Shown here: one piece after another, positions 60,473 through 64,000 of the stretch
How the letters are laid out: each line of letters opens with the position of its first letter
How positions within the stretch are numbered: the stretch's first letter is position 1
Assembly (NCBI RefSeq): GCF_019343475.1
Contig: NZ_CP072453.1
Location: forward strand, 1,054,001-1,118,000
From: Providencia sp. R33
GTDB lineage: Bacteria > Pseudomonadota > Gammaproteobacteria > Enterobacterales > Enterobacteriaceae
Direction: 5' to 3'
Length of the DNA: 64,000 nt
Program-made: the position numbers and the translations under genes
The notes under the pieces: model-generated
What the model saw: only the letters and a program-made list of their open reading frames with translations
Databases searched by the model: none
What the model was told of the DNA's origin: nothing

Positions 60473-62092
60473 ATGAAACATAAAATTGGATTACTGACCG
60501 TTTTGATTTCGGGAGCACTACTTGCCGGTTGTGCAACTAAAACGGCTGACACAGTAAAAGTACAAGTTATTGGTATCAATGACTTCCACGGCGCACTACA
60601 AGCACCGGGCGATGGTAAATTGGGTGGCATCGAATCTATCGCGACTTTAGTTAACCAACTACGTGCGCAAAACGATAAAACTATCGTGGTAGGTGCAGGT
60701 GACTTAGTTGGTGCGAGCCCATTATTGTCTTCTATGTTCTACGATGAGCCGACAATCGAAGCATTAAGTGCAATTGGCATGGAAACGAGCGCAGTAGGCA
60801 ACCATGAGTTTGATAAAGGCAAAGAAGAGCTGCTGAGAAAACAAAATGGTGGCTGCCATCCAACTGCGGGTTGTGTGGGTAAAGATTCGTTTGCTGGCGC
60901 TGACTTTAACTACTTAGCGGCGAACGTAATCGTGAAAGAAACAGGTGAAACCCTGTTCCCATCTTATTTTATCAAAGAGTTTGATGGCATTCCGATGGCG
61001 TTTATTGGACTAACGCTAGAAGGCACTCCGGCTATCGTGACACCAAGTGGTACCGCAGGTTTAGAATTCAAAAATGAAGTCGAAACCATTAACAACCAAG
61101 TTAAATTGTTAAAAGCGAAGGGCATCAACAGCATCGGTGTGCTGATCCATGAAGGCGCGACCCAACAAGTCGATACTAAAGTCAAAGATATTAACCGCTG
61201 TGATAATATCAAAGGCCCAATTGTTGATATCGTTAATCAATTAGATGGCGCTGTTGATTTTGTGGTCAGTGGCCATACTCACCAAGCGTATAATTGTGAA
61301 ATTAACGGTAAAACGGTTATTTCTGCCCAGTCTAACGGTACGTTGTTATCTCAGTTAAACATTGAGATTGATAGAAAAACAAAAGATATTGTTAGTATTA
61401 AAGCAAAAAATATTCCTGTTGAAACAAAACGTTATGAGAAAAACCCTGAGTTAACGACTTTCGTACAAAAATACGAAAAAATTGCGTTACCAATTTCGCA
61501 AGAAGTGATGGGTTCTCTGAGTGCGGATTCTGACAAGAAATTATTGTCTGGTGGGGATTCAACACTAGGTAAAATTATTGCAGATGGCCAATTGTATGTC
61601 GCTTCAGCAAAAGATGCGGGTGGCGCACAAATCGCCTTCATGAACAGTGGTGGTATTCGTGCTGACATGAAAGCGGGTCAACAGACTTATGGCGATATCT
61701 TTACCGTTCAACCATTCTCTAACGTAGTGGTAACGCAGTCACTGACTGGTGCACAAATTAAACAAGCCCTTGAGCAACAATGGGATCGTGCGCGTCCACA
61801 AGTGATGCCTGTTTCTAAAGGCTTCTATTATGAGTGGGATGACAGCCGTGCTGTGGGTGATAAAGTTATCCAAAACTCAATCAAGTTGAATGGCAAACCA
61901 TTAGACATGAAAAAAACCTACCGTGTTGCTGCAAATGAGTTCTTAGCAACAGGTGGTAGCCGTTTCTCTGCCTTCAATGAAGGTAAAGACCGTGTTTACA
62001 GCGTGCCAGATAACGAAGCATTAATGCAATACTTCAAAGATAACTCACCTGTTTCAGTTCCAACTGACGTGCGTATCAAAAAAATCAAATAA
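60473..62092 (+). CDS. Lipoprotein 5'-nucleotidase / bifunctional metallophosphatase (UshA-like)
   Basis: The 539-residue protein has a lipobox LLAGC (Cys20), so it is membrane-anchored, unlike the soluble UshA. The metallophosphatase domain has GINDFHGAL, VVGAGDLVGASPL, GNHEFDKG and VVSGHTHQAYNC; the C-terminal domain has MNSGGIRADMKAG and FSNVVVTQSLTGAQI. Such enzymes remove phosphate from external nucleotides. An insert with Cys pairs (GGCHPTAGC) occurs after GNHEFDKG. AAGGG precedes the ATG. Confidence 0.9.
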   Translation: MKHKIGLLTVLISGALLAGCATKTADTVKVQVIGINDFHGALQAPGDGKLGGIESIATLVNQLRAQNDKTIVVGAGDLVGASPLLSSMFYDEPTIEALSAIGMETSAVGNHEFDKGKEELLRKQNGGCHPTAGCVGKDSFAGADFNYLAANVIVKETGETLFPSYFIKEFDGIPMAFIGLTLEGTPAIVTPSGTAGLEFKNEVETINNQVKLLKAKGINSIGVLIHEGATQQVDTKVKDINRCDNIKGPIVDIVNQLDGAVDFVVSGHTHQAYNCEINGKTVISAQSNGTLLSQLNIEIDRKTKDIVSIKAKNIPVETKRYEKNPELTTFVQKYEKIALPISQEVMGSLSADSDKKLLSGGDSTLGKIIADGQLYVASAKDAGGAQIAFMNSGGIRADMKAGQQTYGDIFTVQPFSNVVVTQSLTGAQIKQALEQQWDRARPQVMPVSKGFYYEWDDSRAVGDKVIQNSIKLNGKPLDMKKTYRVAANEFLATGGSRFSAFNEGKDRVYSVPDNEALMQYFKDNSPVSVPTDVRIKKIK

Positions 62093-62116
62093 CGTAAATT
62101 GATTTTTGAATAATTG

Positions 62117-62148
62117 AAACCCGAAGCGCTAAGCGTTTCGGGTTTTTT
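62117..62148 (+). terminator. Terminator of the 5'-nucleotidase gene
   Basis: AAACCCGAA-gCGCT / AGCGt-TTCGGGTTT is a long, slightly imperfect hairpin followed by T-rich sequence, 25 bases past the stop. Confidence 0.88.
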
Positions 62149-62221
62149 GTTGTTTTTTATTCATCCCGCTATCTCATCATTCAAAGATAATCAATTATCT
62201 GTTTTAAAATAAAAATGATAG

Positions 62222-62240
62222 AATAATGATTCTCATTATC
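62222..62240. promoter_or_regulatory. Strong Fur-like box upstream of ndh
   Basis: AATAATGATTCTCATTATC matches the 19-bp Fur consensus at 16 positions. It lies 270 bases before the ndh ATG. Confidence 0.65.
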
Positions 62241-62360
62241 ACTAATCAATGTATGGATTTAATCATCTGATTGATATTAAACAGTTTCAAGCTGACTCGA
62301 TTCACGCCCTGACAAAAAATGATTTGAAGAGGGTTGCCGATGTCTTAATAATCTATTAAA

Positions 62361-62374
62361 TTGATGTAAATCAA
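62361..62374. promoter_or_regulatory. Consensus FNR box upstream of ndh
   Basis: TTGAT-GTAA-ATCAA is an exact FNR consensus, 136 bases before the ndh ATG. In E. coli FNR represses ndh without oxygen. Confidence 0.75.
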
Positions 62375-62510
62375 TATTTGGTATTACCAATAGACCAAGC
62401 GTGATATTCTAAATTTTCTATCAAGAATAATGAGAGCGTTAATTATTGTTATCTAAGATTTTTATCACTAGAAACCTTAAATAACTTTAATATATTTGTT
62501 CGAGGAATTT

Positions 62511-63815
62511 ATGACCTTATCTCAACCAAAAATCATCGTTGTCGGCGGTGGTGCGGGTGGCTTAGAGCTAGCAACACGTTTGGGCCGAAAATTAGGTAGA
62601 AAAAAACGGGCGCATATTACGCTTGTTGACCGTAACCCAAGCCACCTTTGGAAGCCATTGCTGCACGAAGTGGCAACGGGCTCATTGGATGATGGTGTTG
62701 ATGCGATTAGTTACTTAGCCCATGCAAGGCATAATGCATTCAATTTTCAGTTGGGTTCATTAACAAATATTAACCGTGAGAATAAAAAAATCGTGTTAGG
62801 GGAACTGCATGATAAGCACGGTGAGTTATTAGTGCCTTTACGGGAATTAGAATACGATATTTTAGTGATGGCGCTGGGCAGCACATCAAATGACTTTGGT
62901 ACCCCAGGCGTGAAGGACCACTGTATTTTCTTAGATAACCCGCATCAAGCTCACCGTTTTCATGATGAAATGTTAAATTTATTCCTACGCTATTCTGTGC
63001 GTGATAGCGCAGAGGAAAAAGTAAATATTGCTATTGTTGGCGGCGGCGCGACAGGGGTTGAATTATCGGCGGAACTGTACAACGCCGTGGAGCAACTCAC
63101 CAGTTACGGGTTTAAAGGGCTAGATACAGACGCCTTAAATGTGACGCTGGTTGAGGCGGGTGAACGTATTTTACCTGCGTTACCCCCGCGAATTTCAGGT
63201 GCTGCACATCAAGAGTTAAACAAGCTTGGTGTCAATGTGTTGACGAAAACCATGGTGACTAGCGCTGAAGCTGATGGATTAAATACTAAAGAAGACGGTA
63301 AAATTCATGCGGATCTTATGGTGTGGGCGGCTGGTATAAAAGCGCCTGATTTTATGAAAGATATCGCAGGGTTAGAAACGAATAGAATTAATCAGTTAGT
63401 CGTTAAGCCTACGCTACAAACGACATTGGATGACTCGATTTTTGCCATTGGCGATTGTGCATCTTGCGCCAAACCTGAAGGGGGCTTTGTTCCTCCACGG
63501 GCACAGTCTGCACACCAAATGGCCAGCTTATGTTACGACAATATCCTTGCGATGATGAAAGATAAACCGCTTAAGGATTATATCTATAAAGATCATGGCT
63601 CTTTAGTATCACTTTCGCGCTTTAGTACTGTTGGTAGTTTAATGGGCAATCTGATGCGTGGTGATATGATGGTGGAAGGCCGAATTGCTCGCTTTGTGTA
63701 TATTTCGTTATATCGAATGCATCAAATTGCACTGCATGGGTACATTAAGACTGGGCTGATGATGCTGGTTGGCAGTATTAACCGAATTATTCGACCAAAA
63801 CTCAAACTACACTAA
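62511..63815 (+). CDS. ndh: Type II NADH dehydrogenase (Ndh)
   Basis: The 434-residue flavoprotein equals the E. coli length. It has the FAD-binding GGGAGGLELATRLG near the start, the NADH-binding VGGGATGVELSAEL in the middle, and FAIGDCASC; a C-terminal amphipathic region ties it to the membrane. It oxidises NADH with quinone without pumping protons. ATG 62511 has GAGGA four bases upstream; the frame extends to a TTG at 62496 that is not family-like. Confidence 0.96.
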   Translation: MTLSQPKIIVVGGGAGGLELATRLGRKLGRKKRAHITLVDRNPSHLWKPLLHEVATGSLDDGVDAISYLAHARHNAFNFQLGSLTNINRENKKIVLGELHDKHGELLVPLRELEYDILVMALGSTSNDFGTPGVKDHCIFLDNPHQAHRFHDEMLNLFLRYSVRDSAEEKVNIAIVGGGATGVELSAELYNAVEQLTSYGFKGLDTDALNVTLVEAGERILPALPPRISGAAHQELNKLGVNVLTKTMVTSAEADGLNTKEDGKIHADLMVWAAGIKAPDFMKDIAGLETNRINQLVVKPTLQTTLDDSIFAIGDCASCAKPEGGFVPPRAQSAHQMASLCYDNILAMMKDKPLKDYIYKDHGSLVSLSRFSTVGSLMGNLMRGDMMVEGRIARFVYISLYRMHQIALHGYIKTGLMMLVGSINRIIRPKLKLH

Positions 63816-63852
63816 TTTCTACTGGCAGAAAAAGAAATATAAGTGATAATAG

Positions 63853-63895
63853 ATGCACTTGATTGCGAAGGTAATCAGGTGCATTGATTTTTACT
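63853..63895 (+). terminator. Terminator of ndh
   Basis: Arms ATGCACTTGATT / AATCAGGTGCAT pair with one wobble, 40 bases past the stop, followed by TGATTTTTACTGC. Nothing coding is seen from there to 64000. Confidence 0.7.
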
Positions 63896-64000
63896 GCTTT
63901 TATGAGTTAGTTCAACGGTAATATAAAGGCTTAATTAATTTTTATTTTCATAAGGTTAGGGTGGATCTGCATTTAAACCTATTTAGATCAATCTTCAGTA

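Noticed and set aside
62222..62360. RyhB-like small RNA after the Fur box
   Set aside because: I found neither the RyhB core nor a Rho-independent terminator before ndh.

Overview
The window is chromosomal DNA of an AT-rich member of the Enterobacterales. Almost every housekeeping gene has a clear Escherichia coli counterpart. Base composition, the Proteus/Rts1-type HigBA pair, the PlaP-type putrescine importer and the accessory genes point to Morganellaceae, most like Providencia; this is inference from protein resemblance, not a database match.

Positions 1-16350 follow, with gaps and insertions, the E. coli yejK-to-yeiE order: yejK (5' end outside the window), rplY, radD, rsuA, bcr, yejG, mepS, efpL, nfo, yeiH, yeiE, then lysP. 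Inserted among them are a YrbL-like protein, a short fimbrial-type secreted protein, a tryptophan permease (mtr), a Nudix hydrolase, a stand-alone fruK with a Fur-like box in its leader, and a higBA toxin-antitoxin pair. Positions 18358-23673 form an iron/siderophore uptake locus: periplasmic binding protein, permease, ATPase and TonB-dependent receptor, with Fur-like boxes.

Positions 23730-31740 hold a PlaP/PuuP-type importer behind a long structured leader with an overlapping upstream ORF, a four-copy ERIC-like array, dld, sbcB, a CscB-like sugar symporter with CRP and LacI-type operator sites, and tmaR. Next come an IclR regulator and a DMSO-reductase-family molybdoenzyme operon (catalytic subunit with twin-arginine signal, four-cluster iron-sulfur subunit, membrane anchor). 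After it lie nine ERIC-like units at an exact 136-bp period, 17 copies of a 7-bp repeat and a small monooxygenase gene. These repeats sit where the gene order switches from the E. coli 45-49 min region to the rne region.

Positions 38315-57740 are the highly conserved rne / rluC / yceF / yceD-rpmF-plsX-fabHDG-acpP-fabF-pabC-mltG-tmk-holB-ycfH / hinT-ycfL-lpoB-thiK-nagZ block: RNA turnover, ribosome maturation, fatty acid synthesis, folate and dTMP supply, DNA polymerase clamp loading, and peptidoglycan synthesis and recycling. Between nagZ and ndh the E. coli gene ycfP is absent. A 1.3-kb AT-rich gap with a perfect CRP site, an OprD-family porin and a lipoprotein 5'-nucleotidase occupy that place. 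ndh closes the window behind near-consensus Fur and consensus FNR sites.

Start codons were adjusted for ten genes (fruK, nfo, the binding protein, the receptor, sbcB, the CscB-like symporter, the molybdoenzyme, thiK, nagZ, ndh) using Shine-Dalgarno spacing and family start positions; the YrbL-like start is a less certain choice.
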